Assembly (NCBI GenBank): GCA_943787225.1
Contig: CALSLP010000002.1
Span: forward strand, 210,648 to 274,647
DNA: 64,000 nucleotides
Source: an uncultured Alphaproteobacteria bacterium
Lineage (GTDB): Bacteria; Pseudomonadota; Alphaproteobacteria; MPNO01; UBA2964
Direction: 5' to 3'
Under the pieces are notes generated by a model. The model ran no database searches. It saw only the letters and a program-made list of their open reading frames with translations, and was not told the DNA's origin. Below are positions 9,180-19,207 of this stretch, one piece after another (position 1 is the first letter of the stretch; every line of letters starts with the position of its first letter). The position numbers were made by a program, and so were the translations under genes.

Positions 9180-11577
9180 TGGCCGACACCACTGCAGCCA
9201 AAGAATATCGTTATATTACCAAGAAGCGCCGTGTTACCGAGGACCGCCGCTTTATAACCGGGCGCGGCAATTTCGCCGCCGACTATAATTTCCCCGGCAT
9301 GTTGCATGTCGCGATGGTCACCAGCCCGTATGCTTGTGCTGAAATTAAAGGCATCAATGCCGAGGCCGCCCTCGCTTTACCCGGCGTCCGCTATGTCCTG
9401 ACCGGTGCTGAGCTGTTCGACAACATCAACCCATTATTGTCCGGCCTTGATCTACCCAACGTTAAACGCATTCCGCTGGCGCATGAGCGCGCCCGTTATG
9501 CCGGTGAATGGGTCGCTGCGGTCGTCGCCGAAACCCGCCACATCGCCGAAGACGCCGTAGAGCTGGTGGAGGTTGATTACAATCCGATTGATTTTGTCAT
9601 CGACCCGGAAGAAGCGATGCAGCCAGAAGCACCGCTGGTCCATCCGCAACATGGCAGCAACATTCTGTGCGACAAGACCTGGGTTTGGGGCGATGTCGAT
9701 GGTGACTTTGCCAGCGCGCCGCATAACCTTTCTTTCCGGGCGAAGTGGAGCCGCAATTCAACAGTGCCGATCGAGACATTTGTTGTCACCGCCAAATGGG
9801 ATGAAGGCAAAGAACTGCTCGACGTCTGGGCCTCGATTCAGATGCCGAAATATCCCGAGCAGATCGCCCGCGCGCTGAGCCTGCCGGTGAATGCCATTAA
9901 CGTTCATTTCGATGTCGATGTCGGCGGCTCCTACGGTCTTAAACGCGGCATTCGGCAAACCGTCATCGTCAGCTATCTGACCCGCAAGCTGCGTGCGCCA
10001 GTCCGGTTCAACGAAGATCGTCTGGAGAATATGTCTGGCGGCGAAATGCATGGCCCCGACCGTATCTTCGATATGGAAGTCGCCTTCGATGACGAAGGCA
10101 TCATGCATTCACTAAAGATCAAAGGCCACCGACGACGCCGGGTGTTATCCCGGTCGCGCACCGCTGCAGCTCGGCAAACCGGTCAGCGCCATCGTCGGCC
10201 CTTACCGGATCAAGAGCGCGTCCTACAACGCCATCTCGGTGACAACAAACAAGACCAGTCAGGAAGCCGTCCGCGGCTTTGGCCAGGCACCAACCAATTT
10301 TGCCATCGAGGCTATGGTCGACAAGGTCGCGCGCAAGCTGGGAATGGATCGCGACGAAGTACGCCGCCGCAACATGATCCGCGCTGACGAATTCCCCTAT
10401 CGAATTCCGTCGGGATCAGAATATGACAGTGGCGATTACCATACCGTCCTCGACAAGCTGCAAACCTCTGCTGGCTGGCAGGAACTCCTGGCCAAGCGCG
10501 ACGCGATCAGGGCTGAAGGCAAACTTGCCGGTCTCGGCATCTCAACCTGCCTCGAACCATCGGGCGGCAACTCCTCGTTCGAGCCGTTCTTTAATCCTAA
10601 GAACGACACGACGACCTGGATGGAATCCTGCCTGATCAAGGTCGACATGCTGGGATCGATCACCGCCTTAATGGGAACCTCAACATCGGGCCAGGGCCAC
10701 GAATCATTGCTGTCCGTCGTGATTGGTGAAGTCCTCGAACGCGACCCGGACACATTCGTGGCGTGCATGCAGAATCGCTTGGCGCCTGCCGTCCAACAGC
10801 CCTGTTGGCAGCCGTATGGCAATTATGCTTGGCGGTGCCGCAGCAGGTGCCGCAGAGAAAATCAAGAAACAGCTTCTCGAAATCGCCGCCCATAATTTCC
10901 AGCTGCCGGTCGACCGGCTGATTTATGACGGCGGTGATATCTCGGTTGACGGCGACCCAGACAAAGTCATGAACTGGAACCTGCTGATCGATATTGCCCA
11001 CCGGCAATATCACAAAATGCCTCTAGGATCAGAACCCGGACTGCAAGCACAGCATACCTGGGAAGTACCCACCGGCGGCGCATTGCCCGCCGAAGACGGC
11101 ACGGTTCAGATGTATCCCTGCTACGCCTTTGAGGCTCATATTCCGCTGATCACCATCGACCCAGACACCGGTCAGGTTGAGATTCTGGATTATCATATGG
11201 GTCACGATTGCGGGACGGTTCTCAACCCCGACGTCGTGCGTGGCATGAGTCTCGGCGGTATAGCCCACGGCATCGGCGCTGCATTGTACGAAAAATTCGA
11301 ATACGACGAGGGCGGCCAGCATTTATCAGGCTCCTTTATGGATTACCTGCTGCCGTCTTCACACGAGATCCCGCATGTCGAGATGATCAAACATTACACC
11401 CCGTCTCCCCTGACCACTTTTGGACAGAAGGGATCGGGTGAATCCGGTTATCTCGGCGCACCTGCCGCCATAGCGAGCGCTGTGAATGATGCGCTGGCGC
11501 CCCTTGGGAAATCTATCGACACCCTGCCGATGCGGGTTCGTGATATTGAGGCCCTGTTGAACGGGCAAACTGAATAG
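9179..11577 (+). pseudogene. Mo-hydroxylase large (molybdopterin) subunit (CoxL/XDH-C type), frame broken three times as assembled
   Basis: Read across three frame changes, the product is about 798 residues, the normal length for this catalytic subunit. Visible features are the N-terminal RVTEDRRFITGRGNFAADY, GGSYGLKRGIRQ, the RGFGQAP loop typical of form II/xanthine-dehydrogenase-like enzymes, LPSNSPVGSRMAIMLGGAA, and the C-terminal GQKGSGESGYLG with the catalytic Glu. Breaks: an extra G in AAAGGCC at 10121-10127; a missing base near 10761-10763; and a missing C in the CC at 10785-10786 (GCGCCTGCC), each restoring the family sequence (ATDDAGCYPG, VHAESLGA, LPSNSP). It lacks the AYRCSFR active-site loop of true CO dehydrogenase, so a hydroxylase of an organic ring is more likely. 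Confidence 0.82.
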
Positions 11578-11611
11578 ACAACACCGTCAAACACATCTTG
11601 GGAGAAAAGAC

Positions 11612-12335
11612 ATGAGCGATGAGCTGCTGATTAAACAGAATGGACGAATTCTCGAAGCGAGATTCAATCGGGAAGACGGCGCCTGTTCCGACGCGATGGC
11701 TGCCGAACTTTCAGCAGCGATGCTTTCCGCGCATGAGACATCCGATATGGTTTTGCTGCGTAGTGCCGGACCAGATTTCTGCACCGGGCGCGCCCGTAAC
11801 GCTGATGCTGGCAAGCCTGACCCGGAAGCCTATAGCCGCCGCGCTGAATATGACTCGATCTTCAATTGCTATAAGGCAATCCGCAATGCGCAGGTGCCAA
11901 TTGTCGGCGTCATTGAAGGCCGCTGCATGGGATTTGGCACAGCTGTTGCCGCACTTGTGCGACGTGTCCTTCGCCAGCAGCACGGCAACATTCAATATCC
12001 CGGAGATCGCCCACAACGTCATGCCAACTATGGTGATGTCGGCGCTCTATGACCGCATCAACCGCAACGCCATCATGTGGATGACCTATACAACACAGTT
12101 CATCGATGCAGACCGCGCGCTGAACTATGGCTTCATCAGCCAGGTTGTCGATGCGGACAAGCTCGATGCCGAGGTCGACCAGTTCTGCGAGACCCTTCTC
12201 AGCCGGCCACGCCCTGCCATTCTGGGGCTCAAAGAATATCTCCACGTCGCCCCGAAGATGGACGAGCTTGGTGCCATTGATTACGCTCGCGCCCTGCATT
12301 CCATGGTCAATACTGCGGCCGACATGAAAAAATAG
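11612..12335 (+). pseudogene. Enoyl-CoA hydratase/isomerase family protein, one frame break
   Basis: A GGGAGAAAAGAC ribosome-binding region precedes the ATG. The first half reaches QVPIVGVIEGRCMGFGTAVAAL; then an extra T in CTTGTGC (11955-11956) shifts the frame, and the continuation CDVSFASSTATFNIPEIAHNVMP is in the next frame up to the TAG at 12333-12335. Together this is about 240 residues of crotonase fold. Crotonase family members hydrate, isomerise or hydrolyse acyl-CoA thioesters, but ring-cleaving variants exist. It follows the Mo-hydroxylase large subunit by 34 bp and likely belongs to the same operon. The oxyanion-hole GRCMGFG segment is intact. Confidence 0.78.
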
Positions 12336-12344
12336 AGGTCTGTC

Positions 12345-13343
12345 ATGATCGTCGATACCCATGCCCACTACCTTCCCCAGGCAATGCTGGAGGATTTGAA
12401 TAATCGTGGCTCGGATTTTCCCAATATCGACTGTCTGAATGAAGACAATGTCTGGAAGCTCGGATTTTCGGGAGGCCCGCTAACACGGCCTATTCTGCCC
12501 GGACTGCGTCAGAGCGACACGCGGCTGCAATGGATGGACGATCAGAAAATCGACGCCATGGTGTGCGGCGGCTGGCTCGATAGTTTCGGCTATGAAATCC
12601 CCGATGAAGAAGGCAAACGCTGGAGCCAGTTCATCAATGAGCATTTGATGAAGGCGTGTTCCGATGTGGACCGTTTTGCGCCGCTCTGCAGTGTACCGTT
12701 ACAGAACGGCAAGATGGCGGCGGCCGTGCTGGAAGAAGCCCTTGATGCCGGATTCCACGGCGCGATGATCGGCACGCAGCCCAAGGGCGGCCAGGGCAAT
12801 CTCGACGACCCTGACCTCGACCCGTTCTGGGAACTCGCCTCCGACCGCAAGGCGGCCATCTATCTACATCCCATGTTTGGCTGTGGTGACCCGCGCCTAT
12901 CAGACTACGGGTTAGCCAATACTGTTGGTCGCGGAATCGACACCATTACAGCAATGTCCCGCCTGATATTTGCCGGGCATCTGGAAAAATACACCGGGAT
13001 GAATTTCATTATCAGCCATGGCGGTGGCGGGCTTCCGTTTCTGCTCGGGCGATTACAGATGAACCATGACCACAATCCTGAATTCGGGAACCCGCGAGCC
13101 AGCCTGGGGGCCTGCTATTACGATACGGTCGTCAATGACGTGAGAACACTCGAATTCGTTTGCGACACTTTCGGGTCGGAAAAGGTGATGATGGGATCAG
13201 ATTATCCATTTGCCTTTGGCGACCTCGAACCACGCAAAATCATCGAGGCCTCACAGCTTTCCGATAGTGAAAAACAGAACATCCTCGGCAATGTCGCAGA
13301 ACGCATCTTCCATCTGGAAAATTGCAGCTGCGCTCATAGCTAG
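12345..13343 (+). CDS. ACMSD-type metal-dependent amidohydrolase/decarboxylase
   Basis: This 332-residue TIM-barrel protein starts MIVDTHAHYLPQ, with the HxH metal pair at residues 6 and 8. Further expected ligands are in IYLHPMFG (strand 5 His), FIISHGGGGLPFLLGR and the strand 8 Asp of MMGSDYPFAFGD. This pattern is that of the 2-amino-3-carboxymuconate-6-semialdehyde decarboxylase family, which decarboxylates or hydrolyses ring-cleavage products and related acids. It begins 9 bp after the enoyl-CoA hydratase-like gene, so it is probably the last gene of the operon before the terminator at 13367. The substrate cannot be read from sequence. Confidence 0.85.
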   Translation: MIVDTHAHYLPQAMLEDLNNRGSDFPNIDCLNEDNVWKLGFSGGPLTRPILPGLRQSDTRLQWMDDQKIDAMVCGGWLDSFGYEIPDEEGKRWSQFINEHLMKACSDVDRFAPLCSVPLQNGKMAAAVLEEALDAGFHGAMIGTQPKGGQGNLDDPDLDPFWELASDRKAAIYLHPMFGCGDPRLSDYGLANTVGRGIDTITAMSRLIFAGHLEKYTGMNFIISHGGGGLPFLLGRLQMNHDHNPEFGNPRASLGACYYDTVVNDVRTLEFVCDTFGSEKVMMGSDYPFAFGDLEPRKIIEASQLSDSEKQNILGNVAERIFHLENCSCAHS

Positions 13344-13366
13344 GACATAGCGAAACACCAAAACAG

Positions 13367-13399
13367 CGGCGGCCCGGATTATCCGGTGTCGCCGTTTTT
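13367..13399 (+). terminator. Rho-independent terminator
   Basis: Stem CGGCG (13367-13371) with CGCCG (13390-13394) and inner CCGG (13374-13377) with CCGG (13383-13386), followed by TTTTTC. It lies about 25 bp after the ACMSD-type gene and would end the Mo-hydroxylase operon. Confidence 0.75.
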
Positions 13400-13450
13400 C
13401 GTTTTGGCGATCCGCGCTATGCTGGCATGGAACGAGTAAAGGAGAGCGCG

Positions 13451-14983
13451 GTGAGTGATACAGCAATACTGATCAAAGGCGGCAGGGTGATGACACCTGA
13501 TGCCGATCCGCATGTCCCCGCGATCCAGGATGTCTTGATCGAAGGGCAAAACATCACCGGGATTGGTATCGGCCTAACCGCGCCAAACGGTGCCGAGGCC
13601 ATCGACGCCACAGACCGGCTTGTTGTTCCTGGCTTTATCAATGCGCATTACCATTCGCATGACACGCTCGGCAAAGGCGTCATGGAAGAGACACCGCTTG
13701 AAACCTGGCGGTTGTTGGCCCTGCCGCCCGCCTACCCCAAGCGCAGCCGCGAAGAAATCAAGGCTAGGACTTTGTTAGGCGCTTTGGAATGTCTGCGCTC
13801 GGGCATGACCTGTGTTCAGGACATGGTGACGCTCTACCCGTTCGACCCGGAACATCTCGAAGCCGTCATTGAAGCCTATGAAGAGATCGGCATCCGCGCC
13901 GTCGTCGGGCTGCAATATGGCGACATCAAAGGCATCGATACGATCCCGTTCTGGCGCGACGTGTTCCCGGAAGAGTTTCACGACAGACTGACCACCGCTG
14001 CTGAACCTGATAAAAAATTCGATCAACTCGGCCATTTTATCGACACCTATCTCAATAACGACGCCATCAGCGACCGCATCGGCTGGGCGCTCGGCCCGTC
14101 AGCGCCTGAGCGCTGCTCCAGTGAGCTGATCGCGCGAACGGTAGAGCTGTCCGAGAAGCATGATCTGCCAATCTTTACGCATATCTATGAGTCCAAGGGC
14201 ATGGCGCTGCAGGCGCGGCGGGAATACCCGCAGCATGGCGGGTCCCTCATCCGACGCCTCAAGGAAGAAGGGTTGCTCGGTCCCCGGCTGAATTTAGCAC
14301 ATAGCGTTTGGCTATTGCCGGAAGAGATTGAAATGCTCGGCGAAACCGGCACCAATGTTGTGATCAACCCTCTGAGCAATACCAAGCTCAAAAGCGGTAT
14401 CCCACCGATCCTCGGCCTGCAGGAAGCGGGCGTTAGTCTCGGTATTGGTTGTGATAACTGTTCCTGCAGCGATGCTCAAAACATGTTCCAGGCGATGAAG
14501 CTGTTCTGTCTCATGGTGGCGGTCAGCAATCATGAACCCAGCCCCGCACAGTCAGGGGCAGCCTTCGCTGCCGCAACAACTGGTGGGGCGCATGCTATTC
14601 GCCGCGACGACCTCGGCAAAATCGAAGTCGGTGCCAAAGCGGATATCTCGTTGATGGATTTGACGGACCCGTCATACATCCCCCTCAACAGCGCCACGCG
14701 ACAGCTGGTCTATACTGAAGGTGGGCGTGGTGTGAAAACCGTTATCATTGATGGCAAGGTGATTATCCAAGATGGCCGATTACAAACCATGGATGAAGAA
14801 GCCCTCATCGCGCAGATTATGGAAGTGGTGCCCCAGTTCCAGAAAGATTATGCCGAGATAAAAGCCCGGGTCGAAGGCATGAAACCCTATCTGGACGAAG
14901 CGCATCGTCGCATCTGGGCCGAAGATGTTGGGATCGACCGCATCTACCACGACACCCAGCACGCCAACGCGCCACGTTTTTAG
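13451..14983 (+). CDS. Amidohydrolase of the cytosine/guanine deaminase-atrazine chlorohydrolase group
   Basis: This protein of about 510 residues has the composite-domain N-terminus AILIKGGRVMTPDADPHVP, the metal motif NAHYHSHDTLGKG, His residues in LPIFTHIYESKG and LNLAHSVW, and the strand-8 region GIGCDNCSCSDAQNMFQAMK with the expected Asp. The C-terminal GKIEVGAKADISLMDL and VIIDGKVIIQDG are classic for hydantoinase/deaminase-fold enzymes acting on C-N bonds of heterocycles. The GTG at 13451 is chosen over the ATG at 13427 because AAAGGAGAG sits just upstream. It follows a terminator, so it is probably transcribed separately from the preceding operon, though functionally it fits the same theme. 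Confidence 0.82.
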   Translation: MSDTAILIKGGRVMTPDADPHVPAIQDVLIEGQNITGIGIGLTAPNGAEAIDATDRLVVPGFINAHYHSHDTLGKGVMEETPLETWRLLALPPAYPKRSREEIKARTLLGALECLRSGMTCVQDMVTLYPFDPEHLEAVIEAYEEIGIRAVVGLQYGDIKGIDTIPFWRDVFPEEFHDRLTTAAEPDKKFDQLGHFIDTYLNNDAISDRIGWALGPSAPERCSSELIARTVELSEKHDLPIFTHIYESKGMALQARREYPQHGGSLIRRLKEEGLLGPRLNLAHSVWLLPEEIEMLGETGTNVVINPLSNTKLKSGIPPILGLQEAGVSLGIGCDNCSCSDAQNMFQAMKLFCLMVAVSNHEPSPAQSGAAFAAATTGGAHAIRRDDLGKIEVGAKADISLMDLTDPSYIPLNSATRQLVYTEGGRGVKTVIIDGKVIIQDGRLQTMDEEALIAQIMEVVPQFQKDYAEIKARVEGMKPYLDEAHRRIWAEDVGIDRIYHDTQHANAPRF

Positions 14984-14987
14984 CGTA

Positions 14988-15552
14988 TCAGCTAGTGGTT
15001 TTGAGCGGCGTTATCTTAAGAAATTCGGAAACCCGAGTGCCTTCATAAAAGGCGGTTTGAAACGCCGGTCGGGCTTGCATGCGATCATACCAGTCGACAA
15101 CCGTCGGCAAATCAGACCACAGAGTGACATAACCTAAATCCGCCATACGATCGATCAGCGGTGCCACGATGATATCGGCCAGCGTATAGGCCTCTCCCAT
15201 CAACCACGGACCTTCTGCGGTTAATGCGCGATCCATTCGTTCACAGGTTTGCCGGAGCTGTTCCATAGAGGCCTGCACTTCTTTATCAGCGAACCCTTCG
15301 CGTCCCATATTCTCAAAGAAATGTTTGCGTAAGGGTCTGGGGCCGGCTTCAGCCTCAAGAAACTGTTCATCATCAAGCCCATCAAAACGCGGCAGGAACA
15401 CCATTCGGATTGAGCTGCAAATATTCTGGAGCGAGCTGATCCTTCTTGCCGAGATCAAGCAGATGATCGGTCCATTCCAGGCCTTTTTCGGCCATACAGA
15501 TTCTGACTTTCTGGCTGCAGGTCGAATGACGGGCGTTATAAAGTTCAAGCAC
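14988..15552 (-). pseudogene. Glutathione S-transferase with internal deletion
   Basis: Two frames are needed. From a GTG at 15550-15552 the minus strand reads LELYNARHSTCSQKVRICMA..., a normal thioredoxin-fold N-terminus, up to LQLNPNGV. It then jumps, in another frame, to MVFLPRFDGLDDEQF and a normal C-terminal helical domain ending at 14988. From my knowledge of the family the cis-Pro/SNAIL region and the interdomain linker, roughly 55-65 residues, are missing. Both sides share the short string ATGGTGTT at the joint (NPNG and RMVF), compatible with deletion between short repeats or with mis-assembly. As given, it cannot form a complete GST. It is convergent with the amidohydrolase at 13451-14983. 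Confidence 0.65.
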
Positions 15553-15721
15553 TTGGAGTCTTTCAAAACATCGATTTGCAACACGATACGGGAATCATTT
15601 CACCAATTCGAGCTTTGATCATGGCCAGCCCTCCCCGTCGCGACAGATTTACGCTATTTTATGATCACACAGGAATAGGGTGCCAACGCTGGTGCTCAAA
15701 GAATAATATCGGGAGCGCGAG

Positions 15722-16906
15722 ATGAGCCAGTTAGACCACTGCTACAACATTGCCGATTTACGCAAAGTCGCCGAAAAACGTCTGCCAAAAGGTGTGTTCG
15801 ATTACATCGACAAGGGCACCGAGGATATGCAATCGCTAGGCAATAACCGTCAGGCGATGACCGATATCAAACTTCTCAACAAGGTCATTACAGATATTTC
15901 CGACGTTAAGCTGGAAGCTGATATTTTTGGCGCCAGCGCTGCCATGCCGCTCGCCATCGCGCCGACGGGCACAGCCGGGCTGGCCTGGTATGAGGGTGAA
16001 TTTGAACTCGCCAAAGCCGCGGCGGCCGCTGGTGTACCCTTTACGTTGGCCACCGGCTCCAACACCCCGATGGAGAAACTCGCCAATGAAGCAGGCGGAC
16101 GTCTGTGGATGCAACTTTATATGTGGAAGGAAAAACACTTCTCCGACGAGCTGGTCAAAAAAGCGGCGCGCAACGGCTTTGAAGCCTTGTTGTGGACCGT
16201 CGATATCGGTCATGGCGCCAACCGCGAGCACAACCAGCGGAACGGGTTCGCAACGCCCTATGTCCTCAATCCAAAATCAGTGATCGATATGTTACGTCAC
16301 CCGACATGGCTCTCAATGGTGATGGGGCGGTATTTCATGAATGGTGGGATGCCGCGCCATGTGAATTATCCGGAAGGCTATCAGATGCCGATCACCGGCA
16401 ATGTCTCCAAAATGGAGGGCCAGAAACCAACAAACAAGCGGGCTGACCAGCTGTCCTGGGACGATGTTGACCGGCTGCGTGATATCTTTCCGGGCAAACT
16501 CCTGATCAAAGGCATCATGCGGCCAGACGATGCGGCGAAAGCCATCGAGCATGGCGTCGATGGGATCGTTGTTTCCAACCATGGTGGCCGCAATATGGAC
16601 AGTGCCCCAGCGCCTATTCAAATGTTGCCTGAGATTGTCAAAGCCGTAGACGGCAAGATGACCATCATCGTTGATAGCGGCGTTCGGCGCGGCAGCGATA
16701 TTGTGAAATGCCTTGCCCTGGGCGCCGATGCGGTACTGGCTGGTCGCGCGACTCTATATGGTACCGCTGCCGGTGGCGAAGCTGGCGCCACCAAGGCTAT
16801 TGATATTCTCAAAGACGAGATGAAACGGACGATGGCGTATATAGGCACCCAGCGGATAACGGATATTACCCGTGACTCCATATGGGAAGGCTCGTTGTCA
16901 AATTAG
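15722..16906 (+). CDS. FMN-dependent alpha-hydroxy-acid oxidase/dehydrogenase
   Basis: This 394-residue protein of the glycolate oxidase / lactate dehydrogenase / mandelate dehydrogenase family oxidises L-2-hydroxy acids to 2-oxo acids. The N-terminus [38 protein letters not shown], the catalytic [23 protein letters not shown] (His-Gly-Gly-Arg) and [21 protein letters not shown] phosphate-binding region are all present. The usual HGGRQLD is HGGRNMD here, a small departure. GGGAGCGCGAG precedes the ATG. It is convergent with and overlaps by 4 bp the chemoreceptor fragment at 16903. Confidence 0.88.
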   Translation: MSQLDHCYNIADLRKVAEKRLPKGVFDYIDKGTEDMQSLGNNRQAMTDIKLLNKVITDISDVKLEADIFGASAAMPLAIAPTGTAGLAWYEGEFELAKAAAAAGVPFTLATGSNTPMEKLANEAGGRLWMQLYMWKEKHFSDELVKKAARNGFEALLWTVDIGHGANREHNQRNGFATPYVLNPKSVIDMLRHPTWLSMVMGRYFMNGGMPRHVNYPEGYQMPITGNVSKMEGQKPTNKRADQLSWDDVDRLRDIFPGKLLIKGIMRPDDAAKAIEHGVDGIVVSNHGGRNMDSAPAPIQMLPEIVKAVDGKMTIIVDSGVRRGSDIVKCLALGADAVLAGRATLYGTAAGGEAGATKAIDILKDEMKRTMAYIGTQRITDITRDSIWEGSLSN

Positions 16907-18559
16907 GCCGCTTGAATATCTTCCAAAAAGGAATCAACGACTTCACGCAGGACCTGACTCTGCTTGGTCATTTCATTGACGACGTCGCGTAACTCATCCG
17001 ATGTCTTCAGGCTTTGTCCGGCGGCCTCCGTAACGCTTGTAATATTACTGGAGACCTCTTGGGTACCGGTCGCCGCCTGCTGAACCGCGCTGGCAATTTC
17101 ATGCGTTGCCGACCCTTGTTCAGTGACCGCTGTTGCAACCGAGTTGGTAATCTCACCGATCTCACTAATCGTTTCGCCGATTTCCTGAATAGCCTGTACA
17201 GCTTCACCAGTGGCCGACTGCATGGCAGTAATTTGGGAATCAATTTCCTCAGTCGCCTTGCCCGTCTGTGTCGCGAGTGATTTCACCTCTGAGGCCACAA
17301 CAGCAAATCCTTTGCCGGCATCACCAGCGCGCGCAGCTTCAATCGTCGCATTGAGCGCCAATAGGTTCGTCTGGCTTGCGATATCATTGATCAGGCTCAC
17401 AACATCGCCAATTTTCTGCGCCTCTGCCGCCAACCCTTCGACCTTCTCGTTCGTCTGTTTGGCCTGAGTCACAGCGTTCTGTGCAATCTGATTGCTTTGC
17501 TTGACCTGACGGTTGATCTCTTCAATAGACGCCGACAGTTCTTCAGCAGCTGACGCGACAGTCTGAACATTCCCCGTTGCGGTATCAGCTGCGGCGGCCA
17601 CTGCCGTCGCCTGGGCATTCGTTTGATCTGCCGATTCCGACATAGACTGCGCCGAGGCCTGCATTTTAGTTGAAGCTGACCCCAGGACATCGATCACCTG
17701 AACAATATGCTCATCAAATTGGGTGATGATCTCGTCTTTGCGTTTTGCATTCGCCAGAGTCTCTTCTTCCTGACGCTTGCGTTCCGCCTGAGCCATCTGT
17801 TCGGCTTCATGTTCTTTCTGCTCACGCTGAGCTTCGAGACGTCGTTTATCTTCACGCTCGCGACGCGCTTCGTCTTCTGCTTGTTCAGCCTTCAAAAGAC
17901 TGTCTTTAAAATGCCCAAGAGTCCGCGCCATCTCGCCCACTTCATCTTTGCGATCAACACCGGGAATTTCGACGGATTTATCTCCTTCAGCGAGAACCAC
18001 CATCGTATCTCGAATTTTATTGAGAGGTCTGCTGATGCTAAACCCAAGGAGCCCAGCAATAAGCAAACCAAGTACAGCAACTGACCCGGCAGCGATAATG
18101 GTAAGAAGAATTTCTCTATCAACTTGTTTCTGAGCAGTCTGGCTGAACACATAGCCATCTTCAGAAGCATATTCAATCAGCAGGTCAAGCTCTGTGAACA
18201 GAGATTTCGATAGCTTATCGAGGGATTTCTCAAGCTCTTCGATATTGGCATGAGTTTTATTGTCACCTGACAACGCTGTCAGCTCAGCCGTCGCCGTTTT
18301 GGTCCAGGCGGCGTTCAGCGTCAAAACTTTGGTAATTTGATCCAAAGATCTTTTTTTAACCGTCCGCTCTCTTACGACATCTAGATCCTCGGCCACCGAT
18401 TCAGCTGTTTCGACAAAATTCTCAAGTGTCTCCGAGTTTTTCAAGGTTTTAGGCGCACGCAAAGCAGTCATCAACATTACATCTGCTTTCAGGAAAGTCG
18501 ATTGAGCCGACCGAGAGAAATTGATGGTCATCAAATATTTATCATAGGTCGTCTTGGTC
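16903..18559 (-). pseudogene. Methyl-accepting chemotaxis protein, C-terminal part of a split gene
   Basis: This frame has lost its first about 35 residues. It holds the rest of the periplasmic helical sensor, a transmembrane helix ([20 protein letters not shown]), a HAMP domain ([18 protein letters not shown]), a charged coiled coil rich in Glu/Arg/Lys, and a full signalling domain including the conserved tip ([20 protein letters not shown], continuing [12 protein letters not shown]). The missing N-terminus lies at 19063-19166, on the other side of a 503-bp transposase-derived insert. Rejoined, the receptor would be about 590 residues and complete. The present ATG ([11 protein letters not shown]) may be fortuitous. 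Confidence 0.8.
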
Positions 18560-19062
18560 ATCCGGCTGGCGAAGCAGTATGGGCGCTACGGTTATCGCAA
18601 GATTGCCGTCCTGCTGCGTATCGAATGGTGGAAGGTGAACCACAAGAAGGTTGAGCGGATCTGGCGCGAAGAAGGACTTCAGCTGCCGCAACGAGACAAG
18701 AAGCGCCGGAGGCTCTATCACAAGGACAGCTCGATCATTCGGTTGCGGCCAACCCATCCCAATCACGTCTGGGCCATCGACTTCGTGCACGACAAGCTCG
18801 ACAACGGTCGGAGCTACAAGATGCTGACTGTCCTGGACGAGTACACCCGCCAGGTGCTGGCTGTGACGGTTCGCACCCGGATGAGGGCTGACGATGTGCT
18901 TGAGGCGCTATACCCACTCCTGCTGCGCCACGGCACCCCGGAATACATCCGCTCGGACAATGGTCCCGAGTTCATCGCACAGGCGATGCAGGACTGGCTG
19001 GCAAGGGTCGGCATCAAACCCATCCGGATCTATCCCGGATCACCCTGGGAGAACGGATACAA
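18560..19062 (+). mobile_element. Internal 503-bp fragment of IS3-family transposase orfB
   Basis: The segment is collinear, without gaps, with 47307-47809 of the intact element (opposite strand); the one difference I see is T for G at 18626 (RIEWWKV instead of RIEGWKV). It runs from the [12 protein letters not shown] codons to SPWENGY, so it includes two Asp of the DDE triad but not the final Glu, and neither terminal inverted repeat. Both ends abut chemoreceptor coding sequence. There is no target-site duplication. It is not a functional element. Confidence 0.85.
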
Positions 19063-19166
19063 AGTTGTCCGAGCTCGTTCACTTCCTTAAGCGCAAATCC
19101 CCCCTGTAAAACACAAAGCAGGATTAAAAAACCAAACCCGGTAAATAACTTTTGTTTAATAGACAT
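19063..19166 (-). pseudogene. Methyl-accepting chemotaxis protein, N-terminal part of a split gene
   Basis: From the ATG at 19164-19166 the minus strand encodes MSIKQKLFTGFGFLILLCVL followed by QGGFALKEVNELGQL, i.e. the short cytoplasmic start, the first transmembrane helix and the beginning of the sensor of a chemoreceptor. It stops matching at the edge of the IS fragment. The continuation is at 18559 and downstream. The two halves lie on the same strand in the correct order, so the insert is the only interruption. Confidence 0.75.
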
Positions 19167-19207
19167 GATTGACCTGACCTTGAACTGAATCCGCGAAAGC
19201 AAGAATT

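Noticed and set aside
9179..11577. Programmed frameshifting in the Mo-hydroxylase large subunit
   Set aside because: Three breaks of differing sign at unrelated sequences, without slippery heptamers; other genes in the window show the same kind of break, so error is more likely.
9179..11577. True CO dehydrogenase (form I CoxL)
   Set aside because: The diagnostic AYxCSFR active-site loop is absent; the RGFGQAP loop fits general xanthine-dehydrogenase-type hydroxylases.
18554..19090. Independent transposase gene
   Set aside because: It lacks IS ends, the orfA part and the C-terminal Glu; it is an internal fragment, listed as a mobile-element remnant.
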